DNA from: Verrucomicrobiales bacterium | Lineage (GTDB): Bacteria > Verrucomicrobiota > Verrucomicrobiia > Verrucomicrobiales > DEV007 | Direction: 5' to 3' | Length of the DNA: 64,000 nucleotides | Assembly: GCA_016795505.1 (NCBI GenBank) | Contig: JAEUHH010000019.1 | Coordinates: forward strand, 1-64,000 | In this document: one piece after another, positions 8,554-17,253 of the stretch | How positions within the stretch are numbered: position 1 is the stretch's first letter | Layout: every line of letters starts with the position of its first letter | Translations under genes and position numbers: made by a program | Notes under the pieces: model-generated | What the model was told of the DNA's origin: nothing | Database searches by the model: none | Seen by the model: only the letters and a program-made list of their open reading frames with translations

Positions 8554-9852
8554 TCAGGCCGCCTCCAGACCATCGATCGACGCCGCCGTGCTGCTGCCGA
8601 AGCGCTCGATCTCCAGCCCCATCCGCTGTCCGATCTGGACAAAGAGATTGCTGAAGGCCGTGTTGTCCTCGGCGTTGTGGGCGAGGTGCTGTCCGTGCCG
8701 ATAGCCGCCGCCGGCCAGCAGGATGGGCAGGTTTCGCCAACTGTGGCTGCTGGCATTGCCCAGATTCGAACCGTAAAGGACCGTGGCGCCGTCGAGCAGC
8801 GACCGCCCGCCCTCCTGAATGCCCTTCAGCTTGGCGAGGAAATCGCGGAATGCCTGGAACTCCGCCATCTCGATGATCTTCAGCTCCTCGATCTTCTTTT
8901 CATCCTGACCATGATGCGAAAGCTGGTGCCAGTCCTGCGTGACTCCCGGGATGGTGGGCACGCTGTTCAGACCACCGAGCTTGTAGGTGACCGTGCGGGT
9001 CGAGTCCGTCTGCAGCGCCAGGGCGATCAGGTCATACATGAGGCGCTGCCGCCCGATCGCGTCGTTCCGGTCGGCAATGTCCGTCGGCGGCTTTACTTCC
9101 ACCTTCGGCTTCGGCTTGTCCACCCAGCCTTCGGTCTCCTGGAGCCGGACTTCCAGATCGCGCACCGAGGTGAGGTACTGGTCGAGCTTTTCCTGGTCGC
9201 GGTGTCCCAGTTCGCCATGCAACTTCCGGGCCTCGCCCGCCACGGTATCGAGGATGCTGCGGCCCCGTTTCAGCTCGCCGATCTGCCGGGCCTTTTCCTG
9301 CGGCGTGCCTTCGACGAAAAGCTGGTTGAACAGCTTCGCCGGCGAGGATTCGCCCGGGATCTCCACCCCGGTATCGGTCCACGACAGCGAGTCGCCGCTG
9401 TTCGACAACGCGAGGAACGGGTAACGCGTCAGATTGCCCACCTTCGCCGCGATCAGTTGATCCAGGGAGATCGTGTTCTTGAAACCGGCCAGCCCCGGGC
9501 GCTTCGCCGCCGTCAGCCAGGTGATCTCCGACGCGTGGCCGTTGTTGCCGTTTTGCTCCGGATGCGACAGGCCGGACAGCACCGTGAAGTCGGCCCTCAG
9601 GTCCCGCAGCACCTCCAGATACGGCGTCACTTCATAGTCGCGCCCCGCCTGAGTCGGAATCAGGAACGGCGCGTGGAATCCCAGCCCGGCACACATCGCC
9701 ACGAAGCGCCTCGGCGGCTGCTCCGCCCCGGCGGCGCGGGCAAAAGCCGGAGCCATGGCATCCAGCCAGGGCAGCGACAGCCCCACCCCGACACCTCTGA
9801 GAAAACGGCGGCGGTCGATGGCGGCGTGAGTGGCGATGTGGGGCAGATTCAT
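8554..9852 (-). CDS. DUF1552 exported protein
   Basis: The protein is 432 residues. The start MNLPHIATHAAIDRRRFLRG carries a twin-arginine-type signal (RRRFLRGVGVGLSLPWL), so export through Tat is likely. The body matches DUF1552: RFVAMCAGLGFHAPFL, SGLSHPEQNGNNGHASEITW, SLDQLIAAKVG, YGSNLGNASSHSW and GGGYRHGQHL. DUF1552 proteins resemble the DUF1501/sulfatase-like group and are almost always paired with DUF1592-type cytochromes, as here. The biochemical role is not established. It is the second gene of the operon, 23 bp after the cytochrome gene. Confidence 0.9.
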   Translation of the reverse strand: MNLPHIATHAAIDRRRFLRGVGVGLSLPWLDAMAPAFARAAGAEQPPRRFVAMCAGLGFHAPFLIPTQAGRDYEVTPYLEVLRDLRADFTVLSGLSHPEQNGNNGHASEITWLTAAKRPGLAGFKNTISLDQLIAAKVGNLTRYPFLALSNSGDSLSWTDTGVEIPGESSPAKLFNQLFVEGTPQEKARQIGELKRGRSILDTVAGEARKLHGELGHRDQEKLDQYLTSVRDLEVRLQETEGWVDKPKPKVEVKPPTDIADRNDAIGRQRLMYDLIALALQTDSTRTVTYKLGGLNSVPTIPGVTQDWHQLSHHGQDEKKIEELKIIEMAEFQAFRDFLAKLKGIQEGGRSLLDGATVLYGSNLGNASSHSWRNLPILLAGGGYRHGQHLAHNAEDNTAFSNLFVQIGQRMGLEIERFGSSTAASIDGLEAA

Positions 9853-9875
9853 GGCGGTCAGGAGGCGTGATTGGC

Positions 9876-12308
9876 TTACTTGGTGAGAAACAGATCGCTT
9901 TGGATCACCGCATGCAGGAGATCGCGGACTCCGTGGCCCTTGGCGGCGTTCTTGCGGACAATCTCGTCGATGACAGGTCGATCGGAAAAGCCCATTTCGC
10001 GGCCGGTGGCAAAGACCAGCAGCTTGGTGGCCAGAGTCCGGGACAGCGTGTCCGGCTCCGCCGCGAGATGCTCGCGGAATTCCACATAGCCCGAAAAGGC
10101 CCGGCCATCGCGGAACGCCCCGGCGGCATCGACCGGCCGGCCCAGCTTGTATTGCACCCGGCGACCGTTCACCTCCGTGTCGACCCGTTCCCCTTCCCCG
10201 AGACTGCGGAAATGGTCGCGCCACCCGCCGATGGGGTCGAAGCTCTCCAGCGCAAAGCCGGGCGGATCGATGAGCCGGTGACAGCCCTGGCAGCTCTCCA
10301 GGTGGCGGTGCTTGTCCAGTTGCTCCCGCAGCGTGGTGGCCCCGCGGATGTCCGGCTCCACTCCCGGCACGGCCGGCGGCGGAGGCGGCGGCGTCACACC
10401 CAGGATCCGCTCCAGCACCCAGGCGCCCCGCACCACCGGCGAGGTGTTTGTGCCGTTGGCCGACACCTTCAGCACACTGCCCTGAGTCAGAAAGCCCCCA
10501 CGCACACTGTCCGCCGGCAGCGCCACCCGGCGCAGCTTCGGGCCCTCGACTCCATCGATTCCATAGTGTGCCGCCAGCCGGCTGTTCAGCATCGCAAAGT
10601 CCGACTTCACCAGGTGCGACGCCGGCCGGTTCGACGCGATCAACTCCGCGAAGTAAGCCCGCGTCTCGTCCACCATCGACTGCTGGAGCCAGCGGTCGAA
10701 CTCCGGGAACAACCGCTCGTCCGGGCTGGTGAACTCGATGTTCCGCAGATCCAGCCACGCGTCCGTGAAGTCCGCCACGAACCGCGCCGCCTTCGGGCTC
10801 TTCAGCAACCGGTCCGCCTGGGCGATCAAGGCCGCCGGATCGCCGGTCAGCTTGCCCGCCGCCGCAGCGGCGAGGAGGTCCTCATCCGGCGCCGTGCGGG
10901 TGAGGAAATACGACAGCCGCGACGCCACCTGATAGTCGTCCAGCCGACCCGCCCGCTCCCGGAAAAAGAGGAAATCCGGCGCGCACAGGATGCCCGTCAC
11001 CGCCGTGCGCAGGGCCGTTTCGAAATCAGCGCCGCCCGCCAACTCCGCCTGAAACAGCGCCACGTAGGGCGACACCGCCCCCTCGTCCACCGGCCGGCGG
11101 AACGCCCGCTCGGCCACCCGGCGCAGCGCCGGAGCCGCCAGCGCCGCCGGATCACCCGGCACCACCGTCTCGAACTTCGGTACATACCACGACTTCTCCC
11201 GGTCCTTCGGATTCCCCGGCGGTATCTCCCGCCGCTCCATGCCATCAAAGATCAGCCGGTGCCCCCGCGAGGGAAACTCCGCCACGATCGGCCCCTCGAT
11301 CTCGATCGACAGGATCGCCAGGCCCGGCCCGCGGTAGTTCGCGATGCCCTTCTCGCGGATCTCATTGTTCCGGTCCGAAATGCCCTCCGGCTCGATCTGG
11401 ATCATGTAATTGCCGTCGATCCACGTCTCCACCTCCACCGTCGTCGGCGCCCCCGGCGGCATCGCATACCAGCCGAAAGTCGGGATCTCCGCGCCGCGTT
11501 TGTAGGTGTTCGCCCCCAGCGAAAAGGTCACCGGCCGATCGGACTGATGGGCATACCCCGTCACCCGCACCCGGTAGTAGCCGGCTTTCGGGACATTCGC
11601 CTCGCGCAGCATCCCGCTCGGATAGCCATTCCGCCGGTAAAACACCACCGCCCCGTCCGGATTCCGATGCCAGGCCTTGCCGATGAATTCCTTCCCGTCG
11701 CGCGAGTTGCCGTAGGAAAAAGTCCGCACCTCGCTCACCGGCGGAGCCGTCCGCTTTTCGATCGCCGCATCCAGCACCGCGCCCGCCGCCTGGAGGTATC
11801 GCTCCATCTGGACCGTCGACAGCCCCAGCGCCTCCCCCACGGTGTCGAATCCCTCCGCCCGCCCGTCCTCCGGCAGCATCGCCGCCACCCGGACCTGGGT
11901 GCCGAACAGATCATTCAGCGTGTTCTCATACTCGCGCCGGTTCAGCCGCCGCAGCACCGTCCCCTTCTCCGCCAGATGCGCCTCCGTCAGATCGCCCGTC
12001 AGGTGGGCCAGAAATCCCTCGATCGCTCCGGCTTCCGGACGCGGCTCGGACTCCGGCGGCATTTCGCCCGACTTCACCCGGTCAAAGATGCGCTCCCAGG
12101 TCTCAAACGCCGCCGCATCCGACAGATCCGTTTTCAACGCCGCCAGATCCAGCCCGCCCTTGGCCGAGGCGTCATCGTGACACTCGTAGCAATGCCGGTC
12201 GAAAAAGGCCTGCAACGGAGCGGTGTCCAGCCCCGCCGCGGGAAAAGCCGCCGAAACGACGAGACAAGCAATGAGACCGATGGGGCGGGAAGACGACATA
12301 TTCTCCAT
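9876..12308 (-). CDS. DUF1587/1592/1588/1585 di-heme cytochrome-like protein
   Basis: The protein is about 810 residues. The start is taken at 12308 (MENMSSSRP), and an ATG at 12299 is equally possible. A signal peptide (IGLIACLVVSAAFPAAG) is followed by a planctomycete-type cytochrome block with heme motif CYECH. Next come DUF1587 (LNRREYENTLNDLFG), a carbohydrate-binding-like DUF1595 region, DUF1592, DUF1588 and DUF1585. The last contains a second heme motif CQGCH within RLIDPPGFALESFDPIGGWR. Two CxxCH sites suggest periplasmic electron transfer. Substrate oxidation, for example of polysaccharide-derived compounds, is often proposed but unproven. It is first in the operon with DUF1552. A 22-bp repeat lies about 140 bp upstream. 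Confidence 0.92.
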   Translation of the reverse strand: MENMSSSRPIGLIACLVVSAAFPAAGLDTAPLQAFFDRHCYECHDDASAKGGLDLAALKTDLSDAAAFETWERIFDRVKSGEMPPESEPRPEAGAIEGFLAHLTGDLTEAHLAEKGTVLRRLNRREYENTLNDLFGTQVRVAAMLPEDGRAEGFDTVGEALGLSTVQMERYLQAAGAVLDAAIEKRTAPPVSEVRTFSYGNSRDGKEFIGKAWHRNPDGAVVFYRRNGYPSGMLREANVPKAGYYRVRVTGYAHQSDRPVTFSLGANTYKRGAEIPTFGWYAMPPGAPTTVEVETWIDGNYMIQIEPEGISDRNNEIREKGIANYRGPGLAILSIEIEGPIVAEFPSRGHRLIFDGMERREIPPGNPKDREKSWYVPKFETVVPGDPAALAAPALRRVAERAFRRPVDEGAVSPYVALFQAELAGGADFETALRTAVTGILCAPDFLFFRERAGRLDDYQVASRLSYFLTRTAPDEDLLAAAAAGKLTGDPAALIAQADRLLKSPKAARFVADFTDAWLDLRNIEFTSPDERLFPEFDRWLQQSMVDETRAYFAELIASNRPASHLVKSDFAMLNSRLAAHYGIDGVEGPKLRRVALPADSVRGGFLTQGSVLKVSANGTNTSPVVRGAWVLERILGVTPPPPPPAVPGVEPDIRGATTLREQLDKHRHLESCQGCHRLIDPPGFALESFDPIGGWRDHFRSLGEGERVDTEVNGRRVQYKLGRPVDAAGAFRDGRAFSGYVEFREHLAAEPDTLSRTLATKLLVFATGREMGFSDRPVIDEIVRKNAAKGHGVRDLLHAVIQSDLFLTK

Positions 12309-12747
12309 GAACGAGCCATGATCCGATTTTCTGACAGATCCACGCCCATCCTGCCTCAAGATGCCTGTTTTCGTCAATCTTTCCACCCGGCACCACACGC
12401 CTTCACCTTCCCCATGGCCCCCTCTTCCGCTTGACCAAGTCGAGTCGATCCAACCCTCTTTCATCGCCGATCAGACCCTCTTTCATCGGAATCCACCTCA
12501 TCCCATTCCGCCGCCTGAAAAGGGAAACTCACCAGCCCCACCGGCGGCCCGAATTTCCGGGCCGAGGACGGCGACGCTGGCGACTGGTGAACGGACGAGC
12601 TGGAACCACCTGATTTCCAGCCGATGGAAAGTTATCCAAAGTGGCCCCAAGAAGCGCCGGACGGCCCAGCCGCCACCGGAATCGTGATGACCGAGGCAGA
12701 TTCTATCGGGAAATTTTGACCGACTCCCAGAGGATCGCTTCTTTCCC
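12309..12747. other. Intergenic region with repeat and hairpin
   Basis: This 439-bp stretch contains the 22-bp repeat pair at 12447-12491. It also holds a perfect 7-bp-stem hairpin at 12545-12564 (CGGCCCG / CGGGCCG). The hairpin has no following T-run in either direction. No credible coding frame was seen. Confidence 0.5.
12447..12491. repeat. 22-bp unit repeat, copy B (two units)
   Basis: These are two clean units, GATCCAACCCTCTTTCATCG plus two bases and GATCAGACCCTCTTTCATCG plus two bases. They are the best reference for the family. They sit about 140 bp upstream of the di-heme cytochrome gene start on the minus strand. Confidence 0.8.
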
Positions 12748-13383
12748 TCAAATCACCCGAATCTGCGCCGGATCGCTCCAGGCGCCCATCACGCCCCTCA
12801 GACCGATGGTGCGGACGCGCACCCAGATCAGGGCGCCAGGCGGCAGACCGGTCATTTCCGCCCGACCGCCGGGAAAAATGCCGTGTCGCCGCCAGCTCGA
12901 TTCGTCGTTCGGATCACCCGTCGTCACCTGCACCTCATTGCCGCCGTGGCGGCGGGTGGGACGGTAGCGGGCCAGAATGGAGCCCGACAGCGTCAGATGA
13001 CGCAGCCGCAGGTCCGTCGGAGCCGCCGGCGGCGAGAGATCCCGCGTCCGAACCGTCGAAAACGAGGGAAATCCGCTCATCTCCACCACCTCGGCACGGC
13101 CCCCGGCCACCGTATTGACATAGTATCCCAGCGTCCGCAGCGCCTGCTCCAGCGCATGGCGCGCCTGCCTCAGCGCCAGCACATCGGCGGAGGCGCGGCT
13201 CGCGCGGGCCGCCAGCTTTTGCCGGTAATCCGCCACCAGCATCCCCAGCGTCTCCGTGGACACCGGAGGATCAGGAAACCGATCCGCGTGGAGCACCAAC
13301 CTCTCGTGGATGGCCCCGGCCAGAGTCGCGAGTTCGCTGGCCGGGTAGTCGGTGAAGTCGATGATGGCTTTGATTTTGCTCAT
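12748..13383 (-). CDS. Fibronectin type III-like hypothetical protein
   Basis: I chose the ATG at 13383 (MSKIKAIIDF), giving 211 residues; the longer frame upstream runs into repetitive DNA. The N-terminal 100 residues are helical (MLVADYRQKLAARASR). The C-terminal 90 residues have an Fn3-like pattern (PPAAPTDLRL, LTLSGSILARY, GLPPGALIWVRVRTIG, GAWSDPAQIRVI). There is no signal peptide. Similar short helical-plus-Fn3 proteins are frequent orphans in Verrucomicrobiota, but their role is unknown. The gene is isolated and flanked by repeats on both sides. Confidence 0.7.
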   Translation of the reverse strand: MSKIKAIIDFTDYPASELATLAGAIHERLVLHADRFPDPPVSTETLGMLVADYRQKLAARASRASADVLALRQARHALEQALRTLGYYVNTVAGGRAEVVEMSGFPSFSTVRTRDLSPPAAPTDLRLRHLTLSGSILARYRPTRRHGGNEVQVTTGDPNDESSWRRHGIFPGGRAEMTGLPPGALIWVRVRTIGLRGVMGAWSDPAQIRVI

Positions 13384-13619
13384 GGCTGGAGAAAATGCAC
13401 CCGGAGCTTGGGCCGGCGCAGTCGATGACCTGGCATTCGCCCCGCTGACAAGGGCCCCGTCCCAAAAACCGCCCGCCGAAACCGCAGCCAGGCACCCATC
13501 TTGAGACAATCCCACGGGAGACGCGCGGAAGGCCAGACCCGTTGAAGAGGCACAAGGCTCGCAGATCATCCAAAGGCCCAGAGATAGCGCAAAAAGGGTC
13601 CATCTGATCTGAAAAAAGC

Positions 13620-13920
13620 TCAGCGAAACGAAGAGAACTTTGAACGAAATAATCCATTTCGTCCACGAAATAGTGCATTCCTTCCACCTTTCTGAAAAAC
13701 CAGCTAACCCATTTCGTCATTTCGCCCACCTTTCTGATCAAAAGCTCAACGAAACGGCCCAAACGCCCAACGAAACGATTCATTTCGTTCAGCTTTCCTG
13801 CCATTTCGTTCAACTTTCCCGCCATTTCGTTCACCCTTTTCAGCAAAACGAGAACGAAACGCCGCCATTCGTTCACTATTCTCGCAAAATCGTGAACGGA
13901 ATGCGTCATTTCGCCCACCG
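13620..13920. repeat. 21-bp-periodic array with CGAAA / TTTCG motifs
   Basis: CGAAA-type motifs start at 13624, 13645, 13666, 13750, 13771, 13855 and 13897 (the last reads CGGAA), all in one 21-base register. TTTCG-type motifs on the same strand keep their own 21-base register at 13660, 13723, 13786, 13807, 13828, 13870 and 13912 (position of the C). The region is AT-richer than its surroundings. Both strands are open across it. The minus strand reads heptads such as VNEMAGK, LNEMAGK, VGRLGRF and VDEMDYF. The plus strand reads NETIHFV, QLSCHFV and QLSRHFV. It may be a heptad-coding minisatellite or the remnant of a coiled-coil gene. Confidence 0.7.
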
Positions 13921-14147
13921 CTTTCCGGTTTCGACCGGGTCACCGGAGCGGCCATCTATCCCGATCGCCACGACCGACCAGAGTAGTCGGCGCCCCTGCC
14001 CAAGGAGCGGCGGTTTCCAACCGCCGTGGTGGCATCGGCATTCGGCACCGGCCGTTCGGCGGTTGGGTTTGGAGCCGGGGAGAAGTCGCTCTCCTGAAAG
14101 AACCCACGGGCGATTTGCGGCGATTTGCAGGGAGTGGCGGGGAGTGG

Positions 14148-14322
14148 GCGATCTGGCGCGCGACAGCGATGCCGCAGAGATGGATCGCGGAACAATTGGG
14201 ATTGCGCAGCGCGGCCAATGTGAGTCAGTGGCTTCGGCGATTTGAGGCGATGAACCAGAGAAGGTTGCCGAAGGAAATCCGAGAATGGAAAAGAGAAATG
14301 TCAGAAATTTTTGCCTGACCCT
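14148..14322 (+). pseudogene. RAYT-like transposase tail, left copy
   Basis: A frame here reads RWIAEQLGLRSAANVSQWL and ends in REMSEIFA. This is the C-terminal helix-turn-helix-like tail seen in REP-associated tyrosine transposases (IS200-like, Y1_Tnp) of this phylum. The catalytic HUH domain is absent, so it is a remnant. A diverged second copy lies inverted at 18281-18452. The shared core includes GCGCGGCCAATGTGAGTCAG-type sequence and GAAATGTCAGAAATTTT. A REP-like GTAGCGGAGCG-type motif follows immediately. Confidence 0.55.
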
Positions 14323-14337
14323 TAGCGGAGCGCCTTA
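14323..14337. repeat. REP-like motif beside left RAYT remnant
   Basis: TTAGCGGAGCGCC follows the remnant. The right-hand remnant is followed by two better copies of the same motif (CGTAGCGGAGCG, minus strand, 18243-18280). This REP differs from the 24-mer inside the MITE-like elements. Confidence 0.5.
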
Positions 14338-15162
14338 GTCTATCCCCGGAATCCTTTCAGGAATAATGCCTGGTTTTGTTGTGGTAACCGAGGTTTCGGA
14401 AATTCGGACAACGTAGGGATACTGAGATCGTGAACGCCCCCGCATCACAAACCGGATGTCTGGGGTGCGGCCAGAAAAGGAAAAGTGGGGTTCAAAAAGC
14501 GTTATAGGATAACCCGCGGGAAGCATACCGGCAATTGACAACTTGCCCGTGGCTGCATTGAGGTGATAAAAATTGCAGTCTTTAGTGACATATTGATCAC
14601 CACTGTCAGTAAAAGGAAGTATTCGACCTTCATCCAATTTTTTGACCGGAGCTGCTGCAACAGTCGATCGATTGAATGAACAGGGCTGATGATCGGATGT
14701 GTAGTAATAAACGCGATCTCTAGTTAATGCATAAGGATACAATTCGTCACCAAACTCCAAGAAAAACTCGTTTAAGACCGCTTCCAAGGCTAAACCCGGC
14801 ACTCTACCGACCTGGGTATTATTGCCAGCCCAGACGACCATCTCATTTTCATCGGCACGCCAACTAACCTGCGTTAGACTAGAAGTCTTAACCCAACCCG
14901 ACATTCCGTGGAGATCTACTAGTGACCACCCACCCCGCTCTTCTTTCGGGGCGCCCACCACAGCAGCCAGGCCGACAATTTCGGCGACCCTCCCTCCAGT
15001 CTCGATGGGCTCACTGTAAACGACGTTCGATTTCTTGACGAAATAATTCCCCCGGATTTTATTGGTGAAAAAATTAATCAGTAGAGCAATCGAAACCCCG
15101 ATTCCACAAAATAGGAAGAGACAGCTGCTAAAGCAACAATTTTCTTGACTGTTTCGGGCCAT
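14335..15162 (-). CDS. Membrane-anchored protein with SH3-like segment
   Basis: The protein is 275 residues. The N-terminus has one hydrophobic segment (about residues 10-30, CCFSSCLFLFCGIGVSIALL). The segment around residues 55-95 (GGRVAEIVGLAAVVGAP, RGGWSLVDLHGMSGWVKTSS) resembles a bacterial SH3-like domain. The remainder, about 180 residues, is unrecognised. Base composition is clearly lower in GC than the flanks, with AT-rich codons, which suggests recent transfer. It shares the RAYT-bounded island with a restriction-modification pair. Its stop codon abuts the left REP motif. Confidence 0.65.
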   Translation of the reverse strand: MARNSQENCCFSSCLFLFCGIGVSIALLINFFTNKIRGNYFVKKSNVVYSEPIETGGRVAEIVGLAAVVGAPKEERGGWSLVDLHGMSGWVKTSSLTQVSWRADENEMVVWAGNNTQVGRVPGLALEAVLNEFFLEFGDELYPYALTRDRVYYYTSDHQPCSFNRSTVAAAPVKKLDEGRILPFTDSGDQYVTKDCNFYHLNAATGKLSIAGMLPAGYPITLFEPHFSFSGRTPDIRFVMRGRSRSQYPYVVRISETSVTTTKPGIIPERIPGID

Positions 15163-15672
15163 AAAAACCTAATTTTTGAAAATACCGGCAGACGGCGCGA
15201 TGAATCTAGGCATCCCACGGCAACTCCGCAATCAGAGAAATTCGGATCAATCAACAATTCTCTTCAAGCGCCCGTTCCGATCTTGCCAATTGCGCAGTCC
15301 CACAACTCCAGCTTTAGCACTGGCAACCAATTAGCCCCCTTTATCTCAAGGATTCCATAGTAGTCACATCCAGCCAGCGCCAGTGACTACCGGTGACCTC
15401 GTATTCGCTCAGTTTTACGACCGTCTCACCTGACGCAAACGGGATGGCCTCTCCGCTGAGCCCCTCGCCCATCGAGACCCGCTGCCCCTCCCTGACGCCC
15501 CCCCTTTTCCTCCCAGCCACGGAAGCCCCCGTCTCCACACCAGCAGCAATCAACCTGTCAGTGGCGGGAACGGGAAGAAGCGGGTAGCCTGCTGTCTGCC
15601 GGGTCGTTTTTTTGTTTCGTCCGAAGCTGACTCCCTTTTGACAACCCACCCTTGATTGGTTCCAATGTCCGC
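15163..15672. other. Intergenic region before the methyltransferase gene
   Basis: This 510-bp divergent region separates the low-GC gene from the methyltransferase. A TTGACA lies at 15638-15643 but has no good -10 at 16-18 bp. A minus-strand frame of 102 codons (15341-15649) ends VVKLSEYEVTGSHWRWLDV. It looks faintly like part of an exported protein but lacks support. Confidence 0.4.
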
Positions 15673-17253
15673 ATGAACCCGCCAGCCACAGTCCAGGTGC
15701 TTTCCATGGCCGATTCGGAAGGCTGGGCGACTTGCGCGGAGAAGACGCGGGAGGAGCGGAGCGGGGCCGGGCAGTTTTTCACCCCGGCTCCCATTGCCCG
15801 CTGTCTGGCAGGGTGGTTTCACGTAAAAGGACTCAACCGCCCCTCGCTGCACCTGCTCGATCCGGGAGCAGGTGGTGGGGCGCTCACTGCGGCGGTGGTG
15901 GACCGGATCACGGGCCTGCGGGTTTCCGGAAGCCTTCCCCTAATAGAGGAGATCACGCTGGAAGCATGGGAACTGGACCCGGCTTTCCTGCCGGCGCTGC
16001 GGAAGAACCTTTCCGCCTGCGCGGCTGCTTTGAAGAAGGCCGGTATCCGAGCGACCATCCATCTCCGGCACGGCAGCTACGTCGAAGGAGCCGTAGAGGC
16101 GCTCGACGGCGGTCTCTTCGGCGCCACGACAGGCCCCACGATCACCCACGCCATTCTCAACCCACCCTACCGCAAGATCCCCACCCGCTCGCGGGAGCGC
16201 CAGTTGCTGCACTCGCTGGGCATGGAGACTTCGAATCTCTATGCCGCTTTCGTCTGGCTCGCCCTAGGCCAGCTCGTCGAGGGTGGCGAGCTGAGCGCCA
16301 TCCTGCCCCGCAGCTTCTGCAACGGCCCGTATTTCCGTGACTTTCGCCGTGATCTGGTCGCGGAATCCACCTTCCACCGGGTGCATGTCTTCGACTCCCG
16401 CACCGAGGCTTTCGGTCGGGATGAGGTGCTGCAGGAGAACATCCTGTTCCACCTCACCCGCAGGAGGGGAAGGCGTACCACGATCACGGTTTCCACCGGA
16501 AGCCTGGAATCGCCGAAGGAAGTCCGGATCCCCGCAGAGCGCTTGGTCTGCCCGGACGATCCGGAGAAAGTCATCCACATCGCCACCGGCAGCGATGCGA
16601 AAGAGATCCGGGATTTCATCCAGTCCCTGCCCTGCCGGATCGAGGAACTGGGCATCGAGGTCTCCACCGGGCCGGTGGTGGACTTCCGGCTGAAATCATC
16701 GCTTTCCTCGCGGCTGGGCAAACAGGAGGTGCCTCTGCTCTATCCGCACACGGTCCGGGCGGGGCGCGTGCTGGCACCACTGCCGGATGCCTCGGATTAC
16801 GGGGATTCCCGCGTCAGCAAGAAGCCGGTCGCCATCACGGTGAACGACGAGACCCGCCGCTGGCTAATTCCCGCCTCGCGTTTCGTGCTCATCAAACGCT
16901 TTTCGTCGAAGGAAGAGAAACGACGCCTCGTCGCTGGCGTCCTTGACCCCAACGACTTTGCGGATGGCCTGATCGGTATCGAGAATCACCTGAACTTCTT
17001 CCATCGCAAGCGCGCCGGACTATCCGTCGACATGGCCAAAGGTCTCTGCCGTTTCCTCAACTCCTCGGTCGCAGACCGCTACTTCCGCCAGTTCAACGGT
17101 CACACCCAAGTCAATGCCACCGATTTGCGCGCCTTCCGCTATCCGGACACCGCAAGCCTCGAACAACTCGGCAAAACCCAGTTGGACGACGGCGATCAAA
17201 CCGCCATCGACCGGGCCATGACCGAACTGCTCGGCGCGCCATCCTTCGCATGA
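15673..17253 (+). CDS. Adenine-specific DNA methyltransferase of a BsuBI/PstI-type system
   Basis: The protein is about 526 residues from the ATG at 15673. A TTG at 15652 or the ATG at 15706, which has an AGGTG seven bases upstream, are alternatives. Motif I is LDPGAGGGALT at about residues 62-72 (SAM binding), and the catalytic motif IV is NPPY at 163-166, as in N6-adenine methyltransferases of the Eco57I/PstI group. The C-terminal half should hold the target-recognition region. The next gene overlaps by 4 bp and encodes a BsuBI/PstI-type endonuclease. The likely target is therefore CTGCAG or a relative, inferred only from the partner's family. Confidence 0.9.
   Translation: MNPPATVQVLSMADSEGWATCAEKTREERSGAGQFFTPAPIARCLAGWFHVKGLNRPSLHLLDPGAGGGALTAAVVDRITGLRVSGSLPLIEEITLEAWELDPAFLPALRKNLSACAAALKKAGIRATIHLRHGSYVEGAVEALDGGLFGATTGPTITHAILNPPYRKIPTRSRERQLLHSLGMETSNLYAAFVWLALGQLVEGGELSAILPRSFCNGPYFRDFRRDLVAESTFHRVHVFDSRTEAFGRDEVLQENILFHLTRRRGRRTTITVSTGSLESPKEVRIPAERLVCPDDPEKVIHIATGSDAKEIRDFIQSLPCRIEELGIEVSTGPVVDFRLKSSLSSRLGKQEVPLLYPHTVRAGRVLAPLPDASDYGDSRVSKKPVAITVNDETRRWLIPASRFVLIKRFSSKEEKRRLVAGVLDPNDFADGLIGIENHLNFFHRKRAGLSVDMAKGLCRFLNSSVADRYFRQFNGHTQVNATDLRAFRYPDTASLEQLGKTQLDDGDQTAIDRAMTELLGAPSFA

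Noticed and set aside
9867-12434. Plus-strand 855-codon frame opposite the cytochrome gene
   Set aside because: The Arg/His/Pro-rich shadow has no recognisable domain, and the minus-strand gene has full family motifs.
9876-12464. Longer N-terminus of the di-heme cytochrome starting at 12464 (MKEGWIDSTW)
   Set aside because: The extension is translated from the 22-bp repeat and low-complexity DNA; the signal peptide begins at 12308 or 12299.
13620-13920. CRISPR array
   Set aside because: The 21-bp period is continuous with no unique spacers of 30-40 bp, and no cas genes are present.
15341-15649. Minus-strand 102-codon frame ending VVKLSEYEVTGSHWRWLDV
   Set aside because: Only the last 25 residues look protein-like, there is no start signal, and nothing similar is adjacent.
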